From Gymnopilus junonius (Eukaryota > Basidiomycota > Agaricomycetes > Agaricales > Galerinaceae): a stretch of 64,000 bases of DNA. Position numbers and translations under genes: made by a program. The notes under the pieces are model-generated. The model made no database searches. It worked only from the letters and a program-made list of their open reading frames with translations, and had not been told where the DNA came from. The stretch spans positions 124,001-188,000 of the forward strand of contig JADNYJ010000021.1 in NCBI GenBank assembly GCA_015501075.1, in the 5' to 3' direction. This document shows positions 35,644 to 48,482 of the stretch, piece after piece; position 1 is the stretch's first letter, and every line of letters begins with the position of its first letter.

Positions 35644-38600
35644 AAGTATGTATGTCCCTTTGACTGGCCTTTGGCTTCATGTTTAACTCAACGTCTTCTC
35701 GATTTTTTGGAACCTATGGCAGATTTGGCAATGTCTTCAACACGAAATCCTTATTACAGTACGCTATATACATGCAATTGATTACTATTGGACCAGCGGC
35801 CCGACAAATCCGAACATGCGAAACCTTCTTTCCATCCGACAACAGACTTTATGGTATAACGCAACTCCAGTCTCCCAGAAGTTTGTGATTCAAAAAAAAA
35901 TGTAGCGCAAGCTGCCTCCGTCTCGGCGCAGTCTATCTACTCCTAGGGTAACTTGCGGCCTGCCCATGTGTCTTCCCCTCCCTTGAATGACAGGGGAAGC
36001 CAGGGATCGCAAATTGACAGCGCGAAAAATTACGATCGATATCTCAAATCTCACAACCAAAGCCCAGTCCTCCTTTCATAACTGAGGTAGACACCATCTC
36101 AGCGACGCTTCATTAAAGATACTCCACTTGGGGGTCTGGATTTACGACAGGCGTGATCATCCGGAGAAATGGCGAACGAGAGGTCCAATTTTGTTTCACA
36201 AAAATTACTTTGGAAACATTCTGTCTCCACCATGCGAGGTGTCGGAAAGGGTCACTGCAACGATGCAAACGTCGATTTTTGCCTGTCCACGACGCATCAA
36301 AGCGCCAACTCGTGTTGAGCTCGTGTGATGCTTGTGAGGAGTCGGGTGCTTCCTTCTCCCACGTCGACACCACTCCGCATCTACATTGTAACCAACCTCA
36401 ACAAACTTTCCAGCTCGCCGCCGATAAGTGTTACAGAACCACTCTCTTGATGAGCATCACTCAAGGCCATGCGCATGCTTACTTTGTCTGTTTGGCTCTG
36501 AGCCCAAAAGTCTGTGTGTGTGCGTGGTAGTCAATGATGCCGTCAGAATGTTCTACGCGGTGAAGCACATCCAATACTTCGTTCTGAAGCTGACATGTAT
36601 CCACAAAGCTTCAGTAATCCGCCAGCCCTGATTGCAGTTCACCTGGTCAGTCCACGAGGTCCGGTAAACTGCTGACGTTTGTCTTTTCTCCCTAACACTA
36701 TTCTTACTTCGTCAGTTTGTGGATAATCTTTGAATGTTGGCATTCAATTTTTAACTTGATGGGTATCTGTCTTGTCAGTTGTCATGCTGAGACGCTTTTT
36801 ATTTTGGGTATTTTATATCCCCCTTCTCTATCCCTTTAAGCTCCTCCGTGGCCGACGACACGGCCAACGTCTCGCGCAGCACCTTGTATATAGTCGGTCT
36901 TCAGTGTGGCAGCCTCTGTAACGGAAAGTATGCAAATCACCTCAAACTTTCTCCGCTGTTTCATTGTGTTCCTTCTATCCCCCCATTTGATCAGGGTGGG
37001 GCTTTGTATGTCCCTTTAAGCTCTTGCCCCATCTATGAACTTCTTCGAGGTGAATGGTCCGAGTCGCACTCAGGAACTACCATGCGCTCGAGCTATACAT
37101 AAATCCGGCTCTGGCAGATAGGAACTCTGTACTGTTCTGGTCTGTTCTGGTCCTCAAGGATACTGACCGCCGTACTTTCTGCTCCTGTGACATTCAGGAT
37201 CCGAAGACTTGCTCAACGTTGTGAGTGCTCTTGACTGTTACACAAATGTTATCATTGACTCTTGCACTTACCAATCTTCGTTTCCAAGGACCTCGTTATT
37301 TTTAATCTGACAGGAGGGTATATATACTTACTTTTACTTCACATTTAGATACCGTTCAGTGCCACTGAATAATGGCCTCCGTCTGAAAGATTCTGGGGAT
37401 CCAGTGAAGCAGTTCTTGAGGCCTATTGATTTAGTATTGCATGTAGATGGCACCTTCATCTTTTGGAAATTTCCCGTCTTATCTACCAAGCCGTTTGTCA
37501 CAACCGGATTCGCCCGCGACGATCCGCCATGCATTTCCTCTCGTTTTAATGGCAATGGAACACTTAAAGGGAGACTTCCGAGATACGACGGAAAAGTGAG
37601 CCTTCTTAAAAAATAACCCTCCCGTTGGGACCTATGAAATATTGGCAAAAAAATTAATACAAAGTGCAGGAACAGCACACCAGTCAGATTCCAGCTGATC
37701 ATCAACGTCGTGGGCGTCATTCCATTGCATAGAGCAAGTCTGTAGGTAGCACGAACCATTCTAATACAATTAGTTCATATTAATGCTTTCTCCTAGTCAT
37801 CACAAGTCCTAGCGGGGCAGTTTTTTCATCTGGCAAACTAGAGTAGTAGCAGTCTGATTAATCATTGTACAACGCCAGAAATTTGGAGACGCCTATGCAC
37901 CCACACCACCTAACAATTGTAAATACGATCCGTATTTCATTCTATGCATTTTTTGAATAAAGCTTTCGATTGCAAATTAATCACACATTTTTGCCAATTA
38001 CTTATCCTCTGTATTTTCCTTATACTTACGGGTCAATCCGATGCATGCCAGTCCGGATTACAGGGCCGTACTTTCTTAAAGAGCATGAAGGAATTTACCT
38101 ATGATCTGCAACGAGGCTGAGTTCTTGGTCGTTTAACAATGAACCTTATTTCGCCAAGGTCCGTTGAGTTTATTACTCCTCAATGCGTGTTCGAATGAGT
38201 AATACTGGAACGGAACTTTGGCTTCCTCAGATGCAGTCAGATGCCTAATACGCATGAAAATACAGCCGCGTTCCAGGATGGTGGTGTCTACATGGTATGG
38301 CATTCTTTCAGGATACGTCTAAGTGAATGGCTTCAAGCTAAGCGGTGGGGGAGTGTTACGAGGTAATCAAGCAGGGCTTCGACCGCAGGGTAGTTTTGAA
38401 GTTTGGTCCTGGGTGTTTAGGCAATCTTCCAGAAAACCGAGTAGACAAAATAGGTTGCTACCATAGATAAAATAGTTGGAGAGTTTGGTAAAGTCTTAAT
38501 ATCTGTATGTTTGCGGCTGAGGGTTAGGCCGAACGAATGTATTCTTTCTGGAGCAAGGGTGATTTCGGATGAGAACTTTTCCCTTCGAGAAAAAGTGAGA

Positions 38601-39026
38601 CAGACCTTGAGGCAATGGAGGAGGGATCTCATAGCTAATGAAATATTTACGTTAAGGGGTGTTTTTACATTTTCCACGATGTCCAGGATTGACGAATCCG
38701 TTTGAAAACGCTTAGCGGTTATTCCAGAAAGTCTATCGTCGATCCCTTTGATAGTGATTAGCCGACAAGTTCGAACAAATCGAAGATCGTCTCCCAATTT
38801 CTGGCTCCTCGTGTAGGTATGTATGTAGTAACCCGGAAGGTTGGATTTCGAAACTAAGAGTAAATCTTCTTGGTAGATTGCGATAAGACTAGACTTGTCC
38901 CGACCGTATTGATTGATCGTAATGCCGAGCAGCCGACAAAAGGTTTGTGGGACCGAGGGGTTACGTAATTAGTGCGCCCCGATTCCGTCGCAACCTTTCA
39001 ATGAACTCTTCTCACTCTACATCATA
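35644..39026. other. 3.4-kb gene-poor stretch
   Basis: No gene could be supported. A perfect 8-bp hairpin (CTTCCCCT / AGGGGAAG) lies at about 35967-35998. The longest frames (36153-36530 plus, 37334-37759 minus, 38417-38797 minus) lack domains and splice continuity. A short direct repeat of TGTTCTGGTC occurs near 37133-37150. No transposon hallmarks were recognised. Confidence 0.4.
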
Positions 39027-39804
39027 ATGAAGGCTTCTCTACTCAGAATCCCATTCACCCTTTCTGTGGTATGGGCAGTACATATGACCACGACGCCTCC
39101 GCAAGCGCCAGCTAAGCCTCACGAACGAGTGGGTCCAATAGGCCCCGAAGTCTCTCTACTTCCCGTGTTACTCAAGGTATGTGTATGTGTACCAGCTAGA
39201 CGAAAACTGCTTACTCTTTGAAAACTTTGTTATTGGCAAATAGGCAGGTTCTTGGACAATCAGCCTGGTAGAAACATCGGTCGTCTGTGCAAGCCTTTAT
39301 CCCTCGAATTCTTTGTCCAGATATATTATGGCCGCTTTCTTGCATTCATCTGCAACTCCTAATGGTCTTCGCGTTACCTGGATGTCTGTTTTTGCATGGA
39401 TCCTCACATTAGTGGGAGCTCTTGGTCGACAAAGCTGCTATAGAACCATGCAAGAAATGTTTACATTCGAGCTCAGCCTCCGCAAGGACCATCGACTTGT
39501 GACGTCTGGGCTGTACTCCATCGTCAGACATCCGAGCTACATAATGGCTGAATTAGCCCTTTATGGTGCCTTGACATTTTATGTTATGCCAGGATCATGG
39601 GTCACAGAATGTAGTGGCTTATTTCGACGTTCCAACAACGGCCTCTTCTTGGCTGTCTGCTGGCTGGTAGCCAGTGTCCCCTCTGTATTTTTCCTCAAGT
39701 CAAGGCTCGATAAAGAAGATGCCATGCTTAAAGAGCACTTTGGTGCAGAATGGGAAGCATGGGCCACTAGGGTTCCCTTCAGGTTGTTTCCTGGACTTTA
39801 TTGA
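39027..39804 (+). CDS. Isoprenylcysteine carboxyl methyltransferase-like protein
   Basis: Two exons, 39027-39176 and 39244-39804, encode an intact 236-residue membrane protein. The C-terminal half shows the ICMT signature: LVTSGLYSIVRHPSYI (the RHPSY box contacting S-adenosylmethionine) and, after two hydrophobic segments, RLDKEDAMLKEHFGAEWEAW with the EE/E-x-W motif. The N-terminus has a hydrophobic helix and a Pro-rich loop (TPPQAPAKPHERVGP). The family (STE14) methylates the prenylated C-terminal cysteine of Ras-like proteins and pheromones at the ER. Agaricomycetes carry several divergent ICMT-like genes, so this may not be the orthologue of STE14 itself. Confidence 0.85.
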
Positions 39805-40467
39805 CCTCGGTCCTCAACTTGCCGATCCAGAATTGGAATCTACATGATTTATATTCCTTAATGTTTTTATATAAAAATTACTGGACTTCCTCCTGGCATA
39901 CATGCTATTAGATTCCAGCAATTTATTCTGGAGAAAGGAAGAAATCCGACGCCAAAGTTGATTGGAAGACGGCTGGTAATTGAACTTCAACTTGTAATGT
40001 CGTCCTGTCAGAGCCGGATCAATGTGCACGGGGTCTGATCGTCAGGGTCGCCACTCCTTGACCAATAGTATTCACCGACGATGTTGAACTTATGTACCAA
40101 CTTTAAAGTGCACCTTATAGTAACCATTCGTTGACTCATCTTTTCCTCGTAGGCATGCAAGGCACCGCAATCCTTCCTGAACGAAGGACGCATTTTGAAG
40201 AAGTAACATTTCATCCCTGCCCTGAACTTCGCGTATTCTAACCTGCTGTCAGTACCATGAGGGACATGTGGCATCCAGCGAGTCGCCAGACCTTTGCAAC
40301 TTAACTGGCACTGAAGACGTCACTGGCAATGTCGATGTCGTTGAAGTGCGTCTTTAATTCTATTAGCGGAGTTGACGTCTTACCTTTTTCCAGACTTCAC
40401 TTCCTCTTTCCCCACATAAGCCAGACACTTCTGAGTTCATTAGAATCAAAAGGGAACCACAAATGAA
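39805..40467. other. Intergenic, possibly with missed first exons of the next gene
   Basis: The right part contains exon-like sequence in the plus direction (about 40262-40344, reading DLCNLTGTEDVTGNVDVVE, then a GTGCGT donor, and 40396-40467 reading TSLPLSPHKPDTSEFIRIKR). These may be the true N-terminus of the DUF6697-like gene, but they do not join it in frame. Confidence 0.35.
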
Positions 40468-41653
40468 ATGAGGAGCCTTGCCGAGAATAACGTTTCGAAA
40501 CATACCGGAAAGCGAAGGCGATTGATCGTTGAAGTTGTCGTTCCGACTTGGCTTGAAGTGAAGCGAAAACGAGAGGCGTATGAAAGCGACTTAAAGAAGA
40601 TAAAAAACATGAAGAATGTGAGCATGAGCTTCAAGTTACCTTCTATTCGTCGGTGATGAAATGCATTTTCGATTTATAGCCAAAGGTCAAAAAGCTACAG
40701 AACATGGATTTGCTGGCCGACACCATTAGAGACAGACTTAAGCCCATTGGTCTGGATCTCTATGATATAACCTTGGATCGAGCGAGTCAGGAAGTCTGGG
40801 TCACGCGAGAATTTATGTCGGCGACATATGGAGGGAGCATGCAGGCAACTTGTCCGAGCATAGGGAAGAAACTATTGGCGCGGCACGGACTAAATGACTT
40901 TTGCTATCTCAACCTCGACTACCAACCTCAGGCACCTCAGATTCCCGGCGCTCCTGGTCTATTCTACAGCACTGAATCTGGGGGAGATTGGAAAGGTGAT
41001 CAAAGAGTTTTAACGAGAGTTCGACCTAATGAGTGGCAGTATATGGGGATGTACGCGATCAAGACATGTAAATCTCTCACTAAAGAAGAATGGGCCAGTC
41101 AGCCTCCAAAGGTAAATTTGTTTCGTCGTCTCCTTCTACACCAAGAGCGCAGCTGATGCTTCGATGCTTCAATATCTACTAGGTTCGTAGTACTTGGGCA
41201 AAACAGATCTGTCTACAAGGCTGGGGTGGGTGGGTTCAAGCCCGAGTCCGTGCGCGGATTGAATTAGAGCGGGAACCGACTGAGAAGGAGATACAAAATG
41301 TCTTCGACAATGGATCATTCAGAGCTACAACACCTGATGAAGTAGCTGAGGCATACAATAAAGGCCAAGAGGTGTGCAAATTAAAGCCGACGTTTAGGCA
41401 TTATTTAATGCATTCACAGTGTCTTGGTGTCTGGACGATGAAATGTGTTGGCTACGACAATGACTTCCAGCTTCAACTATGCCAGAAATTCCCAAACTGG
41501 ATTCCCCGTCCAAGAAACTCTCGAAAGGGCAAGAAGAGTGATATGAAGCCAAATACAGGCTCTTCGCAGCATCGAAACAACAAGAGAACTCATCCGAGTC
41601 CTGCATCTCCAGAATCAGAGGATGAAAGTTTTGAGAATGATGAATCAGAATGA
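40468..41653 (+). CDS. DUF6697-like protein
   Basis: Four exons, 40468-40617, 40680-41111, 41183-41371 and 41420-41653, keep one frame for 334 residues. The core reads TREFMSATYGGSMQATCPSI, LLARHGLNDFCYLNLDYQPQAP, then GLFYSTESGGDW and PNEWQYMGMY, followed by WAKQICLQGWGGWVQARVRAR and VWTMKCVGYDNDFQLQLC. This order recalls the Agaricomycete DUF6697 family, whose function is unknown; the assignment is from memory. The N-terminal part is basic (HTGKRRRLIVEVVVP) and the C-terminal tail is Lys/Ser/Glu-rich, which fits a nuclear protein. More 5' exons probably exist at 40262-40467, but a frame break or unseen intron separates them. A decayed tandem copy follows at 42471-43560. Confidence 0.65.
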
Positions 41654-42470
41654 CAGTCTTCGAAAAAGGGAATTACTTACTTGCCTAGAACTTTCCAACA
41701 ACCTTCGTGAGCCCTTTGTTTGTTGGAACTTGGAAGTGGCGTAAAAACTTTAAGCCCTCGTCTTGCTCTCGTCCAATTAATGTATGCCATTTTAATAGTT
41801 CTATGCAGAGCTGTTAATTAGTGCGCTTCGTCAGGCGAGTTCTCACGATCTCATTGTCTTTGTTAATAAGACTATTAGAAAACCATGTTGACCCAAACTT
41901 GAAGAATGACGTACGTCCACACTATTCCTCAGCGAATGTACGTAAGTAATACATTTGGGTGGTAGCAGGGTTGTAATAAATCCTTACGAAGAACACTTTG
42001 TTGGGCAAAGCAAGAACGCGACTAACTCTTATCAGTCAAGCCGTTCTTTGCTAGCGATAGCAGGCTTCAGCTCCATCAAAAAAAAGCAGCGGTGTATGCC
42101 AATCATCACGTGCTTTCTCGGGCTGTCGCCGGAGACAGTCATAGCCTGTAGGCTTGTGCGTTCTTCTGTATCACGAACTTACTCCTGCGCGACTTTGGCG
42201 TCTATGCCTGAAGAACACTACTATGAATACGAGCCGAAGACATATCAAGAAGCAGGAGGCCGATAAAGAGAAGACATCTTCCTTGGAATACTGTGATCGA
42301 AATGAATATCCGATCCATGTCATCTCCAGTATGCTACTGGTGCAGAGCAATGTCGACAGCATTAGTACTAAATATGACATCAAAAATCTGGAATTGGAGT
42401 CAGAAGCTGAAGATGTGAAGGTGGGTTAGTCCACATCGTAGTTATTCCAAATTTCCAATAAGATTATGCC

Positions 42471-43560
42471 ACAATCCTCTGCAGTTACATTAGTGAAGGA
42501 AAATAAAGCATATGCTGGTGATAATGATGATGATGAACTGATCAAACTTGAAAAGATGAAAAATGTGAGCAATTCTGAGTGGTTTTCAGAACAGCTTTAC
42601 TATTGAAACTAATTCACCTATATCCGGCCAAAAATCAAGAATATGTAATTATTGCCCAATACCGTTAGAGACCGGCTTAAGCGTCGGGGCTTTGACTTAT
42701 ACGATATACAATTGGACATAGCCAGCCGAGAAATGAAAGTTACGCGTAGGTTCATGTCTACGACTTACGGTGGGAGCATGCAGTCGATTTTCCCTCCATT
42801 GCGTCCGATTTCGTAGCTATTCATGGCATGAGTCAATTTTGCTACATGAATCCCGAAATTCAGCCTCACGCTCCTGAGGTTCCCGAGCAAATGGACTTCT
42901 TTTTGAAACTGAAGGCGGACACGATAAACCTGGTGTATGGACGGTCTTCACCAGGATAATCTCTGGCTTATGGCAGCATGAAGGAACTTATCAAATCTTG
43001 TCCGATGGTCCTCTCACAAAAGTGGAATGGCTCGCTCAAAAACCTGTGGCACGCAGTCCATCTCCAGTTTAGTGCTGACTTCCTAATGTAACAACTTCAA
43101 GGTTCGCGGTACTTGGGTAAACCAGATGTGTCGTCAAGGCTAGGGCACAGATGTTCGAGTCCGAATATATGCTCGGAAAGTATTTAGTCGTGAACCGACT
43201 CCAGAGGAATGTGAGGAACTACGAAGAATATGAAGTACCAAGTTATAACTCCTGAAGAAGTGACCCAAGCATATGAATCAGGAAAAGAGGTGCACAAACC
43301 TGGTATCCTATCCGACTTCATCTTTTAAATGGTGTTGCAGAGGCTTGGGGTCTGGACAATGGAGTGTGTCGGCTACGATGTTGAGTTCCAATTGCGGCTA
43401 TGTAATAAATTTGCGACCTGGGTTCCGCTTCGCCCACCGGGAAAGCAAGGAAAAAGAAGACCAAAAATTTTCAATGAAGAGCGAGTGCTCTACCCGGCAG
43501 GAAGAGAAAGTATGCATATGATGCCGGGGATGATGCGTCCCTCTATAAGCATAGGGAAAT
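42471..43560 (+). pseudogene. Decayed tandem copy of the DUF6697-like gene
   Basis: The sequence repeats the exon order of the gene at 40468-41653: an exon ending MKN before a GTGAGC donor (about 42560), then VRDRLKRRGFDLYDIQLDIASRE and RRFMSTTYGGSMQS (42660-42790), QPHAPEVPE (about 42860), RGTWVNQMC (about 43105), and RLGVWTMECVGYDVEFQLRLC (43340-43405). Stop codons and several frame changes interrupt it (for example a TAG near 42815). Unlike single-base breaks elsewhere in the window, the defects are numerous and the sequence has diverged, so this looks like genuine decay. Confidence 0.75.
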
Positions 43561-43709
43561 TCGTTCTCGTCCAATCCAGACATAAGAAGCACTTCGTCAG
43601 TGCATTTCATTTCATTCGTTAGCCCGGCCTTCATTAGGTTTCAACCATACTTAGTGAATATACATGGCAAAATGATACATAATAAAACTCAATTCTCAGG
43701 CGTAATACC

Positions 43710-45350
43710 CTATAGCTCGTCGCGTAAATCCTGTTTCTGTGATTTGAACTGTGATTGTCTTTCAAGCCAACGGCGGATTATGCTGTTGAAATCCTGTGGA
43801 TATTCAAGATGGACCCAATGAGCGCCTTGCAAGGTCTTCAATTTGAGGCGTCAGTCACTAGTCTCAGTCATTGCAAGGGTCAGTAAGAAAGAAATGCCCA
43901 CCTCTATCGTAAGATGTGGTATGTGCTTAGCGGAGTCCATCATTTTCGCTACTAAAAGCCAATCTGCCACAGGGTCCTGCAAAGCTTCTGCTTAACAAAT
44001 CCTGGCTTGCCGAATGGTCAAGAAATATGCGTACCTCCGTTGGATATACGGCCAGGACCGGTTGCGGGATGGTATAATTTCCCTGAGAATGCGCTAGCGT
44101 CCAGCCCATACGGCGATTCTGGCAATGCCTGTTAATTTTTTGGAGTTCAGCAGCACGACTGCACGCACGTCATCGGAGTAAAACTGAATCGCTAATCAAC
44201 GGCGTTAGACTCGTTTTTATTCTTATTAACATATTTAACGAGCTTACTATGTTTGAAACCCTGGAGGCTGTACTGCTGTACGAAATAGTCCTCCTCTTCA
44301 CTTGTGAAGAAAGGAACAGGCGGAATCTAAGAAGCACCGTCAGCATATCAAGGTCACAAATTGAACTGAGATATGACAAACCTCACCAACACCGTCCCAA
44401 GCTGTTAAGTACGATTCGTCGCTCTTCAAGAAAGCATCAGGCGGAGGGCTAGCAACCGTCCTGAGGGTAGCACGGATGGTTCTTCGTATATCCTTGTCGA
44501 GTTCGGCGATTGAAGCTTCCGGCTGGGAATTGAAGTAAACTTGGTAAGCCAAACCTGGAAGATGGGGAACGAGGTCCTCGATTGGCACGTATACCCCTGC
44601 TGAAGAGAGGTACTGGAAGTAAAACAGAACAGAACGTCAGGGAAGAAAAGACTGTCATTATCGTGTGCACTGACTGGAACAACAACATCGACAACGGCAG
44701 TAAAGACGTCGGGTCGAAGTCTAGCCGCCTCATAGCAAACTGAAGAACCCCAGTCATGACTTCCAGAAGCATCAACACCACAACACAAGAGAATGATGGT
44801 TCAAAAACATACCCCATGCAAATGGCAGAGTCGACTTTCGCATTCTGCAAAACACAGAGAAGGTCATTGGTCATGTCTCCCATCGTCCCTGAAGACCGCG
44901 TGTCACCGGGGTGAGTAGATTCGCCAAAACCACGCAAGTCAGGTACGACGAGATGATAGTCGTCCTAGCCCGACATTAGCAACGTTCATCGATGAAGAAG
45001 AAACGAGGGCCCAACCTTGAACTCTTGGATTTGGTTCGACCACGTACTCCATAAACTAGGCCATCCGTGGACCATTAAAATCGTGGTCGGCGCTTCTGGA
45101 TTGATGTCGACATATTCTGAAGAGAAGTGAGCAGGTGCATTACTATCCAAAGGAGGATGGAAGACGTACTTAGTTGTATATCAACCACCTCTTCTACAGG
45201 TGCCCGACGAACAGCTTTACAATCAGTGGTCTGTTTCTTGTATTCCCAAGGCTTGAACGGTGTAGAAGTCGCCTGAGAATGAGCGATGGAAATCCATGTG
45301 GAGGAGAGAAAGAGGAACGACAATGGCAGAGAAAAATGCATGGTGAACAA
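43710..45350 (-). CDS. Secreted epoxide hydrolase-type alpha/beta hydrolase, one frame break
   Basis: Ten exons on the minus strand: 45170-45350, 45016-45116, 44813-44964, 44675-44759, 44382-44612, 44248-44326, 44169-44191, 44035-44128, 43902-43976 and 43710-43835; about 381 residues. A signal peptide covers residues 1-25 (hydrophobic, ending IAHSQA). The fold is clear: oxyanion motif HGWPSLW, LRGFGEST, nucleophile GHDWGSSVCYE, charge-relay Asp in YPTEDPVADW, and catalytic His in QGAHWVHLEYP. This is the soluble epoxide hydrolase subfamily, opening epoxides through an Asp ester; a cap domain with YVPIEDLVPHLPG and NSQPEASIAELD lies between. Substrates are unknown. One extra G near 44110 (TATGGGCTGG) must be removed to join SPYG to WTLAHSQGNY. 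Two very short pieces, a 23-nt exon and a 40-nt intron, are at 44129-44191. Confidence 0.88.
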
Positions 45351-46033
45351 CGTTCTCGAAAGAGAGTAACTGAAGGTCTCCGGGGCTCAAAAATGGAAAG
45401 GAGCAGAGCAAAACGACGTCGCGTAATTGCAAAGAGAAGAACTGGGACCCTATTTATATGCCATACGCATTTCATGCCAGCCCGGCCAGTCTTTAATAGC
45501 CCTATACCTGTCATGATGTCGCGATCAAGACGACCTGGACAGCCCAGCCCCGGTCCAGTTTCGATCAATGGCGACGCCGCTGGACGCGATCCGTTGCGAC
45601 TTGATTTCAACATCGTCCTGATGTGTTGTGAGAACCTGATCGGTGTTGCACAGAGAATAAAGGATGGTCAACGAAGGCTGGGGGAAGGAATCCATTAGAA
45701 AATGGGCACGAAGAAGGAAGGCAGAACGACTTACCTTTGCAACAAAGATCAACTCATATGAAGTCTAAAGTGACGGAAAAGAAAAATGGAGACAAAAGGC
45801 TATGAATAGCGGGCTTTGGACGAACACATAACCAATAAGTTTAACGGGAGAAACATGGTTGAAAAGATAATGCTACATGATTTTATCGATGATGATTTAC
45901 CTATCTATGCAAATTACTGGAAGAGAATAAGATAGAAGCAGATGATAGGAAGGAATAACGACGATGAGCCATAATGGGTCAAAACTCAAACATCACGTAG
46001 TGAGAAGTCATCTATCGAATCACAATTACACAA
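45351..46033. other. Intergenic, epoxide hydrolase promoter side
   Basis: Overlapping frames on both strands are antisense shadows of the hydrolase 5' end. The remainder is A/T-rich and presumably contains the hydrolase promoter and the 3' UTR of the 710-residue protein gene. Confidence 0.45.
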
Positions 46034-48456
46034 TCAATCAACATCATCCAAACTACCAGGTATAGGTCGACGCATGTTAGAAGAATTGCTCGGGCTAAGG
46101 GGAAAGGGCAAAGAAGCTGTAGGAGCACCCGGCGTAGGAAGAGGGCCGAATGAGAAAGGCACTTCAGGAGGTGACGAAACAGGAGGTGGTGAACGAGGAG
46201 GAGTCACAGGAATAAGAAGTGGAGGGGAATCAGATCGTGGAGATTCAGATGGTTGGGCCATTGTACTAGACGATGATGCGCTGGAGGTGGTGTTAAAAAA
46301 ATCGGGAGTGGGAGTGGCAGAGGTAGAACTCGCTGCTACAGGTGCCTTGCTGGCTGCGCGACGTTGCTGTTCCACACGGGCCAACCTGAGTTTTTTCCGT
46401 TGGATTTTGGAAAAGGATGACAGGTTGGAAAGGGCCTCTAAAACATGGTTTTTATTTGGACGTTCCCTCAATCTAGAAGAAAAGAGATGGCTTCAGGGTC
46501 TGAAGTATCAAATCAACGTTGGCGAGAATGGCTTACTTGTTCACCATCTCGTTAACAATATCCGACCCAGCCAGCCATGGCATCTGCTCGATCGCTTTCA
46601 CATAAAGCTTGGCCAGAGCCAGCGAACCCCCCTTGATGCCCTGCCCCAAATGCACCCAACCGTTAAATATTGCTTTCAAATTGGGCCTAAACTCATCTCT
46701 CAGATCCTCCAGATCTGAATCGTTCGTGTCCAAATCTAAAAAGTTCAAAAAGTCCCCATCATCGGGGTCTTCACTGCCAGGTAACATGGGCAGACCCATC
46801 ATCATAGCAGCTAGAGCCATGGGGTGCATCGGCCCATTGCTTGGCGTTGCTACGCGGTCAACCCAGGATACTACGCGGTCTTGACGTGTAGAGGAGTTGT
46901 TCCTGAGTTTGAGAATCTCACCGAGCTCTTTTTTGTTGGCTTCCTCTTCCATGTGGGAGAAACATGCGCGAACGTTAGTGTAGATGGCGCGGAGGCATTC
47001 GTTGAGCTCTTTCTCAAGAATGGCGATACTCCTGTGGCTGTAGGATGAATCTTCTAGCATGGCGACAGCGCATTGCAAAGTAACGCCGTCTCGAGGCCGC
47101 AAAAGATATGAATAGGAGTCGAGCAAGAAAATAATTCTATTGGCTTCGCCATTGGCGATGCAAATATCCAAAGCAGCGACCAGGTTGTCAGGTGTGTCGC
47201 CCGCGATTTTGAACATTACTCTTGAGAGTTCCAGAGATGTTGATAGTGCATCGGTACTAATGGCCAGGAGTGTATTGTACAGGCGGAGGGAGGGAGTGAC
47301 TTTGAAAAATGCCAACATGCGTTTTTCTACGCACTCTCTGAGATGGATTCGTGCCTTGTTGATCCGTTGTGGCCAGTACGGGGCATGGAACTTGCATGAG
47401 TAATGACACGAGTCATCACATCCGTACTCAGAGTCCTCTTTGTCGTCATCGTCGTCATGCAATCTGGCACCATAATCTGAGTATCGTTCTTCTTCAGAGT
47501 CGTAGAAGTTCTCGTCATCATCCTCGTCTTCATCGTCAACAATCCCTTGTATGGATCAGATGAAGAACAAACAAACGAAAAGAAGACATTGGACATACTC
47601 CGCCTCCCGCCATACAATAACCATTCAAGTGCCATGACACCAAATGCCGCCTCGACATCCTCCAAGAAGTCAGGAGCTTTCTTTTTATCCCTCTCCGAAC
47701 CCTTCGCGAACAACGACACGAAGAGATCGCGCCATACCCAGAGTAAGATCCGGTCCACGTTCTGGGGTCCAAGGACAGAGAAACGCTTCACGACCTTGCC
47801 TTTCCTATCTCTCAAAGCAAACTCGACAGGGAGATTCATTACCGAGCACTTGCACCTGTCGGCATGGACTCAGTAAAACAAAGGCAATGATGACATCAAT
47901 TACACACCCTCCGAAACTCGAGTTTTCCGACAACTGAGTCAAAGCATCGGCAATGAAGACAAGGCAGGAATGTGCCAGGAGGAAGTTGACGTTGTACTCG
48001 TAGACTGTAAGCCATATGTCGTTCAGCCAACTCGTAAGACTATGCAAGACCTCGGCCAATAGCTCATCCCGATTGCTGCGTTCTTTGATAAACGCGACCT
48101 TCGCGTCGCGAGCCAGTTCATCAAATAAGGCACTAATTTGCTTCCTCTTTGCCCGCAGATCTAGCTTTGGAGCGTCGTTGTGTTTTTTCTGGAGGCGCGT
48201 TGCAGCAGTAAGTACTGGTCACAAGAAGATTGTCAGATTTGAAGATCTCCATCACAGAAGACATTTCGCACCCTCTTCTGACTGCTCCTTTGGCAACAAA
48301 TCGAAAAGGCCGGTCAAATGCTTCTCTACGATAATCTGCTGCGCTTCCGGTGGCAGAGAACTGAACAAGCGAGTCAAGCTACTTATCACATAACGCAGCG
48401 AAAGTATTAGCACGAAAAAACAGGGCTCGGTGTCAAACTTACTCTGAGCTCGACAT
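46034..48456 (-). CDS. 710-residue protein of unknown function
   Basis: Six exons on the minus strand, 48443-48456, 48272-48378, 47908-48214, 47599-47855, 46537-47545 and 46034-46472, join in one frame without defects. I do not recognise the family. The first 280 residues are helical (LTRLFSSLPPEAQQIIVEKH, LAEVLHSLTSWLNDIWLTVY), followed by an acidic spacer (IVDDEDEDDDENFYDSEEER), a small Cys/His cluster (YGCDDSCHYSCKFHAPYW), a second helical region (TPDNLVAALDICIANGEANR) and a Met/Leu-rich loop. The last 150 residues are Ser/Pro-rich, basic at first (KIQRKKLRLARVEQQRRAAS) and probably disordered. The intact frame and even splicing suggest a constrained, expressed gene. A scaffold or nuclear role is possible but unproven. 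Exon 1 is only 14 nt (MSSS plus two bases), so the start should be checked against transcripts. Confidence 0.75.
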
Positions 48457-48482
48457 ATTTTGACACAGTCCAAAACACGACG

